Shown here: one piece after another, positions 56,620-64,000 of the stretch
How positions within the stretch are numbered: position 1 is the stretch's first letter
Layout of the letters: each line of letters begins with the position of its first letter
Assembly: GCF_009765865.1 (NCBI RefSeq)
Contig: NZ_LMUQ01000061.1
Location: 396,022 to 460,021 of the forward strand
Direction: 5' to 3'
Source: Acidisoma sp. L85
Lineage (GTDB): Bacteria > Pseudomonadota > Alphaproteobacteria > Acetobacterales > Acetobacteraceae
Length of the DNA: 64,000 nt
Translations under genes and position numbers: made by a program
The notes under the pieces: generated by a model
What the model was told of the DNA's origin: nothing
Database searches by the model: none
Seen by the model: the letters and a program-made list of their open reading frames with translations, nothing else

Positions 56620-56821
56620 AAGCGCGTGTATCTTCCTCGCCACTCCATTCGCCGAAAGCCGCGAATGGATCTTCCTTCGCCTCGAGGGTGCGCCGCGTCA
56701 GGATAACGCGGCCATCCTCGATCACGTAGGCAAGCTCGTCACCCTCCCGCAGATGCAGCGCAACCCGCACGGCTTGCGGAATGGTGGTCTGAGCCTTGGA
56801 GGTGAGACGGCTGGTGATCAT
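56606..56821 (-). CDS. AbrB/MazE-type antitoxin
   Basis: The 71-residue protein has an AbrB swapped-hairpin DNA-binding start (SRLTSKAQTTIPQAVRVALHL, then GDELAYVIEDGRVILTR) and an acidic tail that would block the toxin. It lies just upstream of the toxin gene and binds its own promoter in known systems; palindromes lie right before the start codon. Confidence 0.85.
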   Translation of the reverse strand: MITSRLTSKAQTTIPQAVRVALHLREGDELAYVIEDGRVILTRRTLEAKEDPFAAFGEWSGEEDTRAYAGL

Positions 56822-56832
56822 GAGAGCGCGGT

Positions 56833-56870
56833 AAGGAATTTCCTTTCCGGCGTCAAGAACACCGGAAAGG
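56833..56870 (-). promoter_or_regulatory. Overlapping palindromes between pgi and the antitoxin
   Basis: A 13-base palindrome AAGGAATTTCCTT (56833-56845) overlaps a nine-pair inverted repeat CCTTTCCGG/CCGGAAAGG (56842-56850 and 56862-56870, loop 11). It begins 12 bases upstream of the antitoxin ATG and contains TTGACG on the minus strand, a possible -35 box. It fits an autoregulatory operator; the longer stem could also end the pgi transcript. Confidence 0.5.
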
Positions 56871-56884
56871 ATGCATCAGAAAGA

Positions 56885-58561
56885 TTACCCCTCCCCCCGC
56901 AACGCCTTAAACCGCGCCATCAGCGCCGCCGTCGAGCCGTCATGCTTGCCCACCTTCGCCCCAGGCTCCAGCTGCGGAATAATCGACTGCGCGAGCTTCT
57001 TGCCCAGTTCCACACCCCACTGGTCGAAACTATTGATCCCCCAGATGGCGCCCTGCACTGCCACGCAATGCTCGTACAGCACGATCAGACGGCCCAGGCT
57101 GTAGGGGTCGAGCTTTTTGTAGAGGATCGTCGTGCTTGGGCGCTCGCCGGTGAAGACGCGGTGGGGGGCGACGCGCTCGATAGTTCTGACGTCAGAACCG
57201 GCGGCCTTCATCTCCTCGGTGACCTCGGCGAGGGTCTTGCCGGCCAGCAGCGCCTCGGCCTGGGCGAAGACGTTGGCGGCGAGGATGCGATGCGCCTCGG
57301 GCCGGTTGTGGTCGGGCTCGGCGGCGAGGATGAAGTCGACCGGGACGTGCGCCGGCCCCTGATGCACTAGCTGCATGAAGCTGTGCTGCGCATCGGTGCC
57401 GGGCTCGCCGAAGACCACCGGGCAGGTCTGATGCGCCACCTGGTCGCCCGCGAGACGGACGGACTTGCCGTTGCTCTCCATCTCCAACTGCTGGAGATAC
57501 GCCGGGAAGCGGGCCAGCCGCGCGTCATAGGCCAGGATGCAGAGCGTCGCCGAGCCCAGCACGTCGGTATTCCAAATCCCAGTCAGCGCCATCAACGCCG
57601 GCAGATTGGACTCGAGCGGCGTGTCGCGGAAATGGAAGTCCATTGCCCGCGCGCCGTCGAGAAAGGATTGGAACGCGTCCCACCCCGCCGCCAGCGCCAC
57701 CGACAGGCCAATCGCCGACCACACCGAATAGCGGCCGCCAACCCAATCGCGAAAGCCGAAAACGCGGTCCTCGGAAATTCCGAACTTCCCGGTTTCCTTC
57801 AGATTCGTCGAGAGCGCGACGAGATGTTTGCCGACTCCCTCCTCACCTACCGCCGCCACCAGCCAATCGCGCGCGGCATGGCCATTGGTCATGGTCTCGA
57901 GCGTCGTGAAAGTCTTGCTCGCGACGAGAACGAGCGTGCGCCTGGGATCGAGGATGCGGGCGAATTGCGCGAAGGCATGGCCATCGACGTTCGAGAGGAA
58001 ATGCGCCTCGACCTTGGCGCCATGCACGAAGGTCAGCGCCTGACTGACCATGCGCGGACCGAGATCCGAACCGCCTATGCCGATATTGAGCACATCGGTG
58101 AAGGGCTTGCCGTCCGCCGCGACAATCGAGCCGTCATGCACGGCGCGGACGAATTTCTCCATCCGGTCGCGGTCACTCGCCGCGACCTTCGAGGCATCTT
58201 CCCAGCCGCCATCCGGCGTCACCGCACGCATCCCGGCATCAGGCTTGCTGCGCAGCGCCATGTGCATCGCGGAACGATGTTCGGTCATATTCACCGGCTC
58301 GCCGGCAAACAACCGGCCGATGAATTCCTCGACCTTTGCGGCGCGGGCGAGTTCCAGCAGGAGCGTGCGCGCCTCCGGGCTCATCGAGGTCTTCGAATAG
58401 TCGAGCGACAGATCCTCGAAGGTAGCGGAAAAGGATTCGGCACGCTTGGGATCGGCTTTGAAGAGCGGCGAAATCAGCTTCCCGCCGGGCTTGGCGGCGA
58501 GGGCCGCGAGCTTGTCCCAGACGGGCTTGGTGGCGCTGGCGGGCAGGGCTTCATCGGACAT
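56885..58561 (-). CDS. pgi: Glucose-6-phosphate isomerase
   Basis: The 558-residue protein has the PGI signatures: IGGSDLGPRMVSQAL, VGGRYSVWSAIGLSVAL, LIVLYEHCVAVQGAIWGINSFDQWGVELGK. It interconverts glucose-6-phosphate and fructose-6-phosphate in the cytoplasm, and is complete. It stops 63 bases before the toxin-antitoxin pair and begins 23 bases after the deacetylase gene end. Confidence 0.97.
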   Translation of the reverse strand: MSDEALPASATKPVWDKLAALAAKPGGKLISPLFKADPKRAESFSATFEDLSLDYSKTSMSPEARTLLLELARAAKVEEFIGRLFAGEPVNMTEHRSAMHMALRSKPDAGMRAVTPDGGWEDASKVAASDRDRMEKFVRAVHDGSIVAADGKPFTDVLNIGIGGSDLGPRMVSQALTFVHGAKVEAHFLSNVDGHAFAQFARILDPRRTLVLVASKTFTTLETMTNGHAARDWLVAAVGEEGVGKHLVALSTNLKETGKFGISEDRVFGFRDWVGGRYSVWSAIGLSVALAAGWDAFQSFLDGARAMDFHFRDTPLESNLPALMALTGIWNTDVLGSATLCILAYDARLARFPAYLQQLEMESNGKSVRLAGDQVAHQTCPVVFGEPGTDAQHSFMQLVHQGPAHVPVDFILAAEPDHNRPEAHRILAANVFAQAEALLAGKTLAEVTEEMKAAGSDVRTIERVAPHRVFTGERPSTTILYKKLDPYSLGRLIVLYEHCVAVQGAIWGINSFDQWGVELGKKLAQSIIPQLEPGAKVGKHDGSTAALMARFKALRGEG

Positions 58562-58584
58562 GGGAGTTCTCCTCGGAAACGCGT

Positions 58585-59532
58585 TCAGCCGGCCATGAGG
58601 CCTTGAACATGGGCGGCGGCCGAAGCCGCCAAGGCGTCGAGATCATAGCCGCCTTCGAGCAGCGAGACGATGCGCCCCCCGGTATGGCGACGGGCGGACT
58701 CGACAATGCGGGCGGTGATCCAGGCGAAGTCGGCCTCGTCCAGCTCCAGGCCGCCGAGTGGATCGTCCCGATGCGCGTCGAAGCCGGCCGAGATGATGAG
58801 GCAGTCGGGCGCGAAGGCGTCCAGCGCGGGCAGGATGCGGTCGGACCAGGCGGCGCGGAAGGCGGCGGAGCCGGAGCCGGCGGCGAGGGCCGCGTTGACG
58901 ATCTGGCCATGAGCACCGGTTTCCCCAATGCTGCCGGTGCCGGGGTAGAAGGGGAATTGGTGGCTCGAACCGAAGAAGAAGTCGGCGTCGTCCCAGGCGA
59001 CGGCTTGCGTGCCGTTGCCGTGATGGACGTCGAAATCCACCACCGCCACGCGCTGCTTGCCCCAGGCGGCCCGCGCATGATGCGCGGCGATCGCGGCGTT
59101 GGAGAAGAGGCAAAAGCCCATGGCGCGTTCGGGCTCCGCATGATGCCCAGGCGGCCGGGTGGCGACGAAGGCGGCGCGCGCACGGTCGGTCATCACTGCA
59201 TCCACCGCCGCCACCGCGCCACCAGCCGCCCGCAGCGCCGCCTCGGCACTGCCCGCGCTCATCACCGTGTCCGGGTCGAGCCGCTCCAGCTTTCCCGGCC
59301 CAGGGTGGGTGCTGAGGATGTGGTCGATGTATCGCGCGGAATGGACGCGGCCGAGTTGGTCAGGCGTCGCTTGCGGCGCTTCCTCATGCATCAGGTCGCC
59401 GAATTCGGGCTCGCCGAGCGCCCGCCAGACTGCGCGCAGGCGACCCACACGTTCGGGGTGGCCGGGGCCGGTGTCGTGGTCGAGGCCGGCCGGATGGGTG
59501 ATGAGCAGGACGTCGCCGGCGGAGGAGCTCAT
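58585..59532 (-). CDS. Histone deacetylase-family (acetylpolyamine amidohydrolase-like) protein
   Basis: The 315-residue protein has the HDAC-fold zinc site: TRPPGHHAEPERAMGFCLFSN, VDFDVHHGNGT, and GFDAHRDDPLGGL. Bacterial members deacetylate small molecules or acetyl-lysine in the cytoplasm. ATG 59532 gives HPERVGRLRAVWRAL-type family start; GTG 59538 is possible. It is between pgi and a TusA-like gene on the same strand. Confidence 0.9.
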   Translation of the reverse strand: MSSSAGDVLLITHPAGLDHDTGPGHPERVGRLRAVWRALGEPEFGDLMHEEAPQATPDQLGRVHSARYIDHILSTHPGPGKLERLDPDTVMSAGSAEAALRAAGGAVAAVDAVMTDRARAAFVATRPPGHHAEPERAMGFCLFSNAAIAAHHARAAWGKQRVAVVDFDVHHGNGTQAVAWDDADFFFGSSHQFPFYPGTGSIGETGAHGQIVNAALAAGSGSAAFRAAWSDRILPALDAFAPDCLIISAGFDAHRDDPLGGLELDEADFAWITARIVESARRHTGGRIVSLLEGGYDLDALAASAAAHVQGLMAG

Positions 59533-59544
59533 ATGCACATATCT

Positions 59545-59799
59545 TTATGTGTCTTTGGTGGCATCGGGCAAAGCGGGGCGGCGTTTAAGCGTGAAGCTGT
59601 AGATACCGGCATCCTCGCTCCAGGCGACCAGAGTATGGCCGGTCTCCTGGCAGTAGCTTTTGAAGTCGGCGACGGCGGCCGCGTCGGTGGCGAGTACGCG
59701 CAGGCGCTCACCCGGCGCCATGCCGCGCAGCTCGCGGTTGGCGCGCAGCACGGGAAGCGGACAGGCGAGGTCCCGCAGGTCGAGCAGCGTTTCGCTCAT
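59545..59799 (-). CDS. TusA-like sulfurtransferase
   Basis: The 84-residue protein has the TusA motif DLACPLPVLRANREL with Cys13 in CPxP, which carries persulfide sulfur. ATG 59799 is the proper start; a longer frame from 59967 has unrelated residues. It lies 12 bases upstream of the HDAC-family gene. TusA relays sulfur to tRNA modification or other acceptors; here it may be a paralog of uncertain partner. Confidence 0.85.
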   Translation of the reverse strand: MSETLLDLRDLACPLPVLRANRELRGMAPGERLRVLATDAAAVADFKSYCQETGHTLVAWSEDAGIYSFTLKRRPALPDATKDT

Positions 59800-59908
59800 G
59801 GCGCTTATCCTGGCTCCGGCATGATCGCGCCGCAAGCCGCGCCGAGGGATCTCGGGCAAGTGCCGCAGGACCGTCACTTTACCGGAGCCGCTGAGGGCAA
59901 GGTCGCGT

Positions 59909-61216
59909 CTAGTCACCCCAGGTCGCGAACATGCCGACCGCCGCGAGGGCCATGACCGCCGTTGCAAGCCAGCCCATGGTGGCGAGACCGCGGCCGAGCA
60001 CGAAACGGCCCATGACGTCGCTCCGCACCGCCATGAGCAGCATCATGACCATGACCGGGACGGCGACGATGCCGTTCAGCACCGCGCTCCAGAACAGAGC
60101 CTTGACCGGATCGAGCGGGCTGAAGTTGAGCAGCGCGCCGATCACGGTGGCCGCCGCGATGGTGCCGTAGAAGGCGCGCGCCTTCAGCGGCTTGCGAGCG
60201 AGACCGACGGGCCATTGTAGCGCCTCCCCAAGCGCGAAGGCGGCCGAGCCCGCCAGAACCGGCAGCGCCAATAGTCCCGTGCCGATGATGCCGAGCGCGA
60301 AGAGGGTGAACGCGAAAGGCCCCGCGAGCGGCCGCAGCGCCTCCGCCGCTTGAGATGAGGTCTGGATATTCGTCATGCCATGCGCGTTCAGCGTCGCAGC
60401 GGCGGTCAGCATGATGAACAGAGCCACAATGTTCGAAATGCCCATGCCGACATAGGTATCGATGCGAATACGCCGCATCTCCCGCGGAGCCTGGCCCGGC
60501 GCATCCAACAGCGAGCGCGAGTCGTTGCGCTCCGAGAGATCCTCGACCTCCTCACCAGCCTGCCAGAAGAACAGATAAGGGCTGATCGTGGTGCCAAAGA
60601 CAGCGACAACGGCGGTGAGGTAGGCGCCGCTCATGCTGATATGCGGCCAGACGAGGTTGAGGAGGACCTTGCCCCAGGGAACCCCGACCACGAAGACCGT
60701 CGCGACATAAGCAAATAGCGACAGAGTAAGCCACTTCAGAACCGAGACGTAGCGCGCATAGCGCAGAAACACCTCCAGGCCGACCGAGAGCAGCGCGAAG
60801 CCGGCGACATAGACCAGCAGAGGGCCTTTCACGAGGAGCTTCAGTGCCGCCGCCATGGCACCGAGATCAGCGCCGATATTGATGGTATTGGCGATGATCA
60901 GCAGGCCGACGATGCCGTGCAGTAACCAAGTGGGATAATACCGTCGCAAGTTGCCCGCGAGACCACGGCCGGTGACGCGACCGATCTCCGCGCTGATCTG
61001 TTGGATGGCGCACATCAGCGGATAGGTCAGCAGCAGGGTCCAGCCGAGCGAATAGCCGAATTGGGCGCCGACCTGTGAATAGGTCGCGATACCGCTGGGG
61101 TCATCGTCCGAGGCACCCGTGATAAGGCCGGGCCCCATGATCGCCATGAGAGGCGGCCGCTCGGGCTGCTTGGGCAATTCGTCTGGCGGCAGAATGGCGG
61201 GGTTAGCGTCGCTCAT
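59909..61216 (-). CDS. Nramp-family divalent metal transporter with altered signature motifs
   Basis: The 435-residue protein has about eleven helices and Nramp features (IMGPGLITGASDDDPSGIATYSQ at the start, DDDP then helix 1). The canonical DPGN motif of helix 1 is DPSG here, and the helix 6 MPH motif is replaced by TISPYLFFWQ. These changes occur in Nramp-related proteins with other metal preferences, so Mn or Fe uptake should not be assumed. ATG 61216 fits; the longer frame from 61372 lacks support. Confidence 0.85.
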   Translation of the reverse strand: MSDANPAILPPDELPKQPERPPLMAIMGPGLITGASDDDPSGIATYSQVGAQFGYSLGWTLLLTYPLMCAIQQISAEIGRVTGRGLAGNLRRYYPTWLLHGIVGLLIIANTINIGADLGAMAAALKLLVKGPLLVYVAGFALLSVGLEVFLRYARYVSVLKWLTLSLFAYVATVFVVGVPWGKVLLNLVWPHISMSGAYLTAVVAVFGTTISPYLFFWQAGEEVEDLSERNDSRSLLDAPGQAPREMRRIRIDTYVGMGISNIVALFIMLTAAATLNAHGMTNIQTSSQAAEALRPLAGPFAFTLFALGIIGTGLLALPVLAGSAAFALGEALQWPVGLARKPLKARAFYGTIAAATVIGALLNFSPLDPVKALFWSAVLNGIVAVPVMVMMLLMAVRSDVMGRFVLGRGLATMGWLATAVMALAAVGMFATWGD

Positions 61217-61452
61217 CGCGGCGGGCGCCGGTGGGTCATGGTGGTCTCCTCGCCCGGCGTTTGTCTGGAAGCGACGCTGGCTACGCCTCATTGCACAGTT
61301 TGATTGATGTTGTGATTTGATTTTGAACTCGCGCGGACAAGGGCCGCCCATGATTTGGGCAAGAACTTTCACGGCGGAGCGCAGGGGCGTTTGGCAAGGT
61401 CGTGGAGAATGATCTAGAAACTGATCTGCTCTCTCATCCTATGGAACCTGTT
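61217..61452. other. Divergent promoter gap between the Nramp-family and FKBP genes
   Basis: About 236 bases without a convincing gene. Two TTTGATT heptamers occur at 61299-61305 and 61316-61322, seventeen bases apart, in an AT-rich patch that likely holds promoter elements. No metal-regulator box could be recognised with confidence. Confidence 0.35.
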
Positions 61453-61824
61453 ATGGCCGAAAACCTCAGCGCCCTCAGCACCTTGCCATCCGGCATCCGC
61501 TATCGCGACGAGGTGGTCGGCGACGGCCCCAGCCCGGTTAAGGGCCAAACCGTTTCCGTGCATTACACGGGATGGCTGGATGATGACGGCAAGCCTGGGC
61601 GCAAGTTCGATAGCTCACGCGATCGCGGTGCGCCGTTCCAATTCACGCTCGGCGTTCAGCAGGTGATTTCCGGCTGGGATATCGGCGTCGCTTCGATGCA
61701 GGTTGGCGGCCGCCGGACCCTCGTTCTGCCGCCCGAACATGGTTACGGAGCTCGTGGCGCGGGCGGTGTGATTCCGCCCAATGCCACGCTGATCTTCGAT
61801 GTCGAACTGCTCGGCATTGGCTGA
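61453..61824 (+). CDS. FKBP-type peptidyl-prolyl cis-trans isomerase
   Basis: The 123-residue protein is a single FKBP domain: [46 protein letters not shown] and [24 protein letters not shown]. It speeds proline isomerisation in folding proteins; no signal peptide is seen, so it is cytoplasmic. ATG 61453 has GGAA nearby; ATG 61441 and GTG 61402 would add residues unlike the family. Confidence 0.92.
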   Translation: MAENLSALSTLPSGIRYRDEVVGDGPSPVKGQTVSVHYTGWLDDDGKPGRKFDSSRDRGAPFQFTLGVQQVISGWDIGVASMQVGGRRTLVLPPEHGYGARGAGGVIPPNATLIFDVELLGIG

Positions 61825-61893
61825 CCGCGGCTCAGGGCGCGACGGATCGAGGCTCGTTCAGGTATAAAGGCGCTCCACGGAGCGACGATTTCA

Positions 61894-62607
61894 ATGACTG
61901 AGCGCCTGTTTCTTGCTGAATCGAATCTCGCATCGGCCCCGGCAACGGTTCAGGCGGCCGGTGCTGAGGGCATCGCTCTCGACCGCAGTATCTTCTACGC
62001 GCGTTCCGGCGGGCAGCCGGGCGATGTCGGCACGCTGCGCTGGGAAGGCGGCGAGGTCGCGATCGTCGATACGCTGAAGGGTGACGGCGAGACCATCCTG
62101 CTTGTCCCCGCGACGGATGGCGCATTACCGGCCGTGGGCGCCGCGGTCGAGATGGTGCTCGATTGGCCGCGGCGACATGCCCTGATGCGGATGCACACGA
62201 CGTTGCATTTGCTCTGCGCGGCGCTTCCAGGTGCAGCCGTTACAGGCGGCCAGATCGGCGCCGATCGCTCGCGATTAGATTTCGACTTGCCGGAAGCTCC
62301 CGATCGCGTGGCATTGGAGGCGCGGCTGAATGCCCTCATCGCTGAGGATCATGCGTTGAAGGCTCATTGGGTGGACGAATCTGTGCTCGACGAAAATCCC
62401 GCGCTGGTGCGGACGCTTTCGGTAAAGCCGCCGCGCGGCACCGGACGGCTGCGATTGGTGCAGATCGGTGCCGACGACGCCATCGTGGATCTGCAGCCCT
62501 GCGGCGGCACGCATGTATCGCGAACGAGCGAGATTGGCGCGGTAAAGATCGCGAAAGTAGAAAACAAGGGACGACAGAACCGGCGCATCGTCGTCGTTCT
62601 GGCGTGA
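61894..62607 (+). CDS. Alanyl-tRNA editing protein AlaX
   Basis: The 237-residue protein is a stand-alone editing domain of the AlaRS kind: FYARSGGQPGDVG, HTTLH (His101, His105) and PCGGTHVSR (Cys203, His207), the zinc ligands. It hydrolyses Ser- or Gly-tRNA(Ala). Length fits AlaX of the medium type. A small stem (61871-61884) overlaps GGAG upstream of ATG 61894. It overlaps the next gene by GTGA. Confidence 0.93.
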   Translation: MTERLFLAESNLASAPATVQAAGAEGIALDRSIFYARSGGQPGDVGTLRWEGGEVAIVDTLKGDGETILLVPATDGALPAVGAAVEMVLDWPRRHALMRMHTTLHLLCAALPGAAVTGGQIGADRSRLDFDLPEAPDRVALEARLNALIAEDHALKAHWVDESVLDENPALVRTLSVKPPRGTGRLRLVQIGADDAIVDLQPCGGTHVSRTSEIGAVKIAKVENKGRQNRRIVVVLA

Positions 62608-63161
62608 GTTCCTCATTGCAATCCCCAGCGCAGCTTCCCGATCGAGCGGCTATCCGGATCCGCACGTTGTCGGGCGCGGAGGCCATGCAGCGGATCTCTT
62701 CACTCTCCGACATACTGATCGATTGTGTGGAGAGCGGTGCCTCGGTCAGCTTCATGGCGCCTCTGGCTCGCGCGAAAGCTGACGCGTTTTGGTCCCAGGC
62801 AGCGGCGGCGGTGGCGGAAGGCGAGCGCATTTTGCTCGTGGCCGAGAGCGAGGGGCGGCTCCTCGGGACAGTGCAAATTGTCTCGGCGCAGTCAGAAAAC
62901 CAGCCGCATCGCGCGGATATCTCGAAGATGCTTGTCCTCCGCGCGGCTCGCAGGAATGGAGTTGGCCAAGCCCTCATGCAGGCGGCCGAGGAGGCCGCGC
63001 GCGCGGCGGGCAAGACACTTCTGGTTCTGGACACCGGGGCGGATGACGCCGAGCGGCTCTATGCGCGGCTGAATTGGATCGCCATCGGGGAAATCCCCGG
63101 CTACGCGCTGTATCCCGATGGCCGACCCTGCGCTACGCGGATTTTCTATAAGGTGCTGTGA
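62604..63161 (+). CDS. GNAT-family N-acetyltransferase
   Basis: From GTG 62604, which overlaps the AlaX stop as GTGA, the protein has 185 residues. It has the GNAT core: LLVAESEGRLLGTVQIV, ADISKMLVLRAARRNGVGQALM (acetyl-CoA loop) and LVLDTGADDAERLYARLNW. It resembles RimI/phosphinothricin acetyltransferase-like small enzymes acting on amines or antibiotics. Translational coupling to AlaX suggests coexpression. Substrate unknown. Confidence 0.87.
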   Translation: MSSSLQSPAQLPDRAAIRIRTLSGAEAMQRISSLSDILIDCVESGASVSFMAPLARAKADAFWSQAAAAVAEGERILLVAESEGRLLGTVQIVSAQSENQPHRADISKMLVLRAARRNGVGQALMQAAEEAARAAGKTLLVLDTGADDAERLYARLNWIAIGEIPGYALYPDGRPCATRIFYKVL

Positions 63162-63217
63162 GCGCGGCGCCACGCAGCGCGGCGCTCCGCCAGAATCCCT
63201 GCTGAAAGCACCCTGCC

Positions 63218-63565
63218 ATGCCTTCGATCAGCATTAGGATTGACCTCGATCCGAAAGGCCGGATCGGACCGGGGAAAATCGAACTCCTCGAAAAGATCGC
63301 CAGCCTCGGGTCAATCTCGGCCGCCGGGCGCGCGATGAGCATGTCGTATCGGCGAGCCTGGGAACTGGTCGAGGAAACCAACACAATATTCGGCAGTCCG
63401 GTTGCCTCGGCTCAGGTTGGCGGCAGACAAGGCGGCGGCGCGACCCTCACGCCGCTCGGTGTCGAACTCGTCACCCGCTTTCGCGCGATCGAGCGGGCGC
63501 TTTCCGAGGTGGCGCGGGAGCACGTCGCCGCCTTGCAGGCCGAAGTCACTGTCAGCCAAAGGTGA
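63218..63565 (+). CDS. ModE-like winged helix DNA-binding protein without molybdate domain
   Basis: The 115-residue protein is the N-terminal DNA-binding part of ModE-type regulators: GPGKIELLEKIASLGSISAAGRAMSMSYRRAWELVEETN, then QGGGATLTPLGVELVTRFR. The C-terminal molybdate-binding (TOBE) part of full ModE (about 260 residues) is missing, a common form. No mod transport or molybdenum genes are adjacent. Its 3' end overlaps the convergent gene at 63552 by 14 bases. Confidence 0.88.
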   Translation: MPSISIRIDLDPKGRIGPGKIELLEKIASLGSISAAGRAMSMSYRRAWELVEETNTIFGSPVASAQVGGRQGGGATLTPLGVELVTRFRAIERALSEVAREHVAALQAEVTVSQR

Positions 63566-64000
63566 AGGCGAAAGCCTGGGCGCCGGGATCGAGGAATTCG
63601 ATCTCGAAGTTCCGGTCAGCCACCGGTCCTGATTGGCGGACCAGCTGGTAGAGGCGCTGGCCGTCAATCGTGCCATTGCCCTGAGCATCCACATCGGCGC
63701 CGTGATCAGCAAGCGGCGGCTTGCCGTCGATCAGCACCCTGAACCGCACGGGCTTGCCATCGCTGCTCGGCCCCAAAACGAGATGGAGGTCGCGGGCATG
63801 GAAGCGATAGGCGATGCGGCCCTCGCCGGCGTTGGAGGTGGCGTTCTCGCCTTTGACGGTCCAGTCACCGCCCAGCGCCCATTGGTTCAGGGTGAGTTGC
63901 GGCGCGGTGGCGTAGACGTGGCTCGCATCCGGCACGGCTCCGCCGGGTGAGGCGAAGTTTTCGGCGCGCTGGTAGCCGATATAGGTCTCGGGTGAAGCGA
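63552..64000 (-). CDS. C-terminal part of a second thioredoxin/DipZ-type protein, cut by window edge
   Basis: The minus frame is open from the right edge to the stop at 63552, giving 149 codons: it begins ASPETYIGYQRAENFASPGG and ends FLDPGAQAFAFTFG. The sequence aligns with residues about 215-361 of the protein at 55175 (QSSESYVGYGKTEKF... FLDPGVQAFVFTFG). Because the 5' end is outside, I cannot tell whether it has a membrane CcdA part (full DipZ) or only the thioredoxin part. It is convergent with the ModE-like gene. Confidence 0.82.
   Translation of the reverse strand, partial: ASPETYIGYQRAENFASPGGAVPDASHVYATAPQLTLNQWALGGDWTVKGENATSNAGEGRIAYRFHARDLHLVLGPSSDGKPVRFRVLIDGKPPLADHGADVDAQGNGTIDGQRLYQLVRQSGPVADRNFEIEFLDPGAQAFAFTFG

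Noticed and set aside
61299-61322. TTTGATT direct repeats as a metal-regulator box
   Set aside because: They do not match a known MntR or Fur pattern and lie in a low-complexity T-rich patch; listed only as part of the gap.
1-64000. CRISPR arrays, rRNA, tRNA genes, complete insertion sequences or prophage genes
   Set aside because: No regularly spaced repeats, cloverleaf-like genes, transposase or phage structural proteins were recognised on either strand by reading.

Overview
The window looks like a chromosome segment of a high-GC alphaproteobacterium. HslV/HslU order and sequence, SufE, an endonuclease-type MutL, an HpnL-like membrane protein and the mass of sugar uptake and oxidation genes point to the Acetobacteraceae or a close relative; this placement is an inference from protein character, not from a marker gene. 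No rRNA, tRNA, CRISPR array or complete insertion sequence was seen.

Layout. 1-2039: the front of a PrpD (2-methylcitrate dehydratase) gene cut by the window edge, with its overlapping GntR/FCD regulator and two candidate TTGTCGAC operators. 2237-3949: a metallo-beta-lactamase-fold hydrolase and a cyclase-family hydrolase. 4002-16497: a catabolic gene block made of a minus-strand run (sugar-type ABC importer with a fused double permease, a CRYL1-like 3-hydroxyacid dehydrogenase, a BKACE beta-keto acid cleavage enzyme, and a hydroxyacyl-CoA hydrolase), a divergent GntR/FCD regulator, an SDR dehydrogenase and three tandem SMP-30 lactonases. The same perfect 10-base palindrome sits in both divergent promoter gaps of this block, which ties it into one probable regulon. 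16511-21200: a GNAT gene broken by a stop codon, an HD hydrolase, a GlxA-type regulator, and a glutaryl-CoA dehydrogenase / CoA-transferase pair.

21254-24176 is an accessory island with lower GC. It holds two intact aspzincin-like (M35-type) metallopeptidase genes and a decayed third copy. A duplicated spacer carries the last bases of the neighbouring M81 gene, so the island grew by tandem duplication. 24140-35968 is a long minus-strand series: M81 peptidase, PEBP protein, Ogt and an Ada-AlkA fusion (alkylation repair), a PDZ/membrane/GAF sensor without an output domain whose ribosome binding site lies in a perfect hairpin, an HpnL-like protein, an SDR, acetyl-CoA synthetase, an esterase, and two small paralogous envelope proteins. 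36174-36779 holds small unknown genes in a poorer-quality stretch. 36809-41237 is housekeeping (SufE, HslU, HslV, MutL) with a REP-like structured repeat.

41286-56260: an MFS transporter, an SDR without its catalytic tyrosine, two exported alpha/beta hydrolases that flank two back-to-back CUT2 sugar importers under a divergent GntR regulator, and an exported thioredoxin-fold protein whose CXXC has become CXXW. 56257-64000: a MazEF-like toxin-antitoxin pair, glucose-6-phosphate isomerase, an HDAC-family deacetylase, TusA-like protein, an Nramp-family transporter with changed signature motifs, FKBP, the AlaX editing protein, a GNAT enzyme, a ModE-like DNA-binding protein, and the C-terminal part of a second thioredoxin/DipZ-type protein that runs off the right edge.
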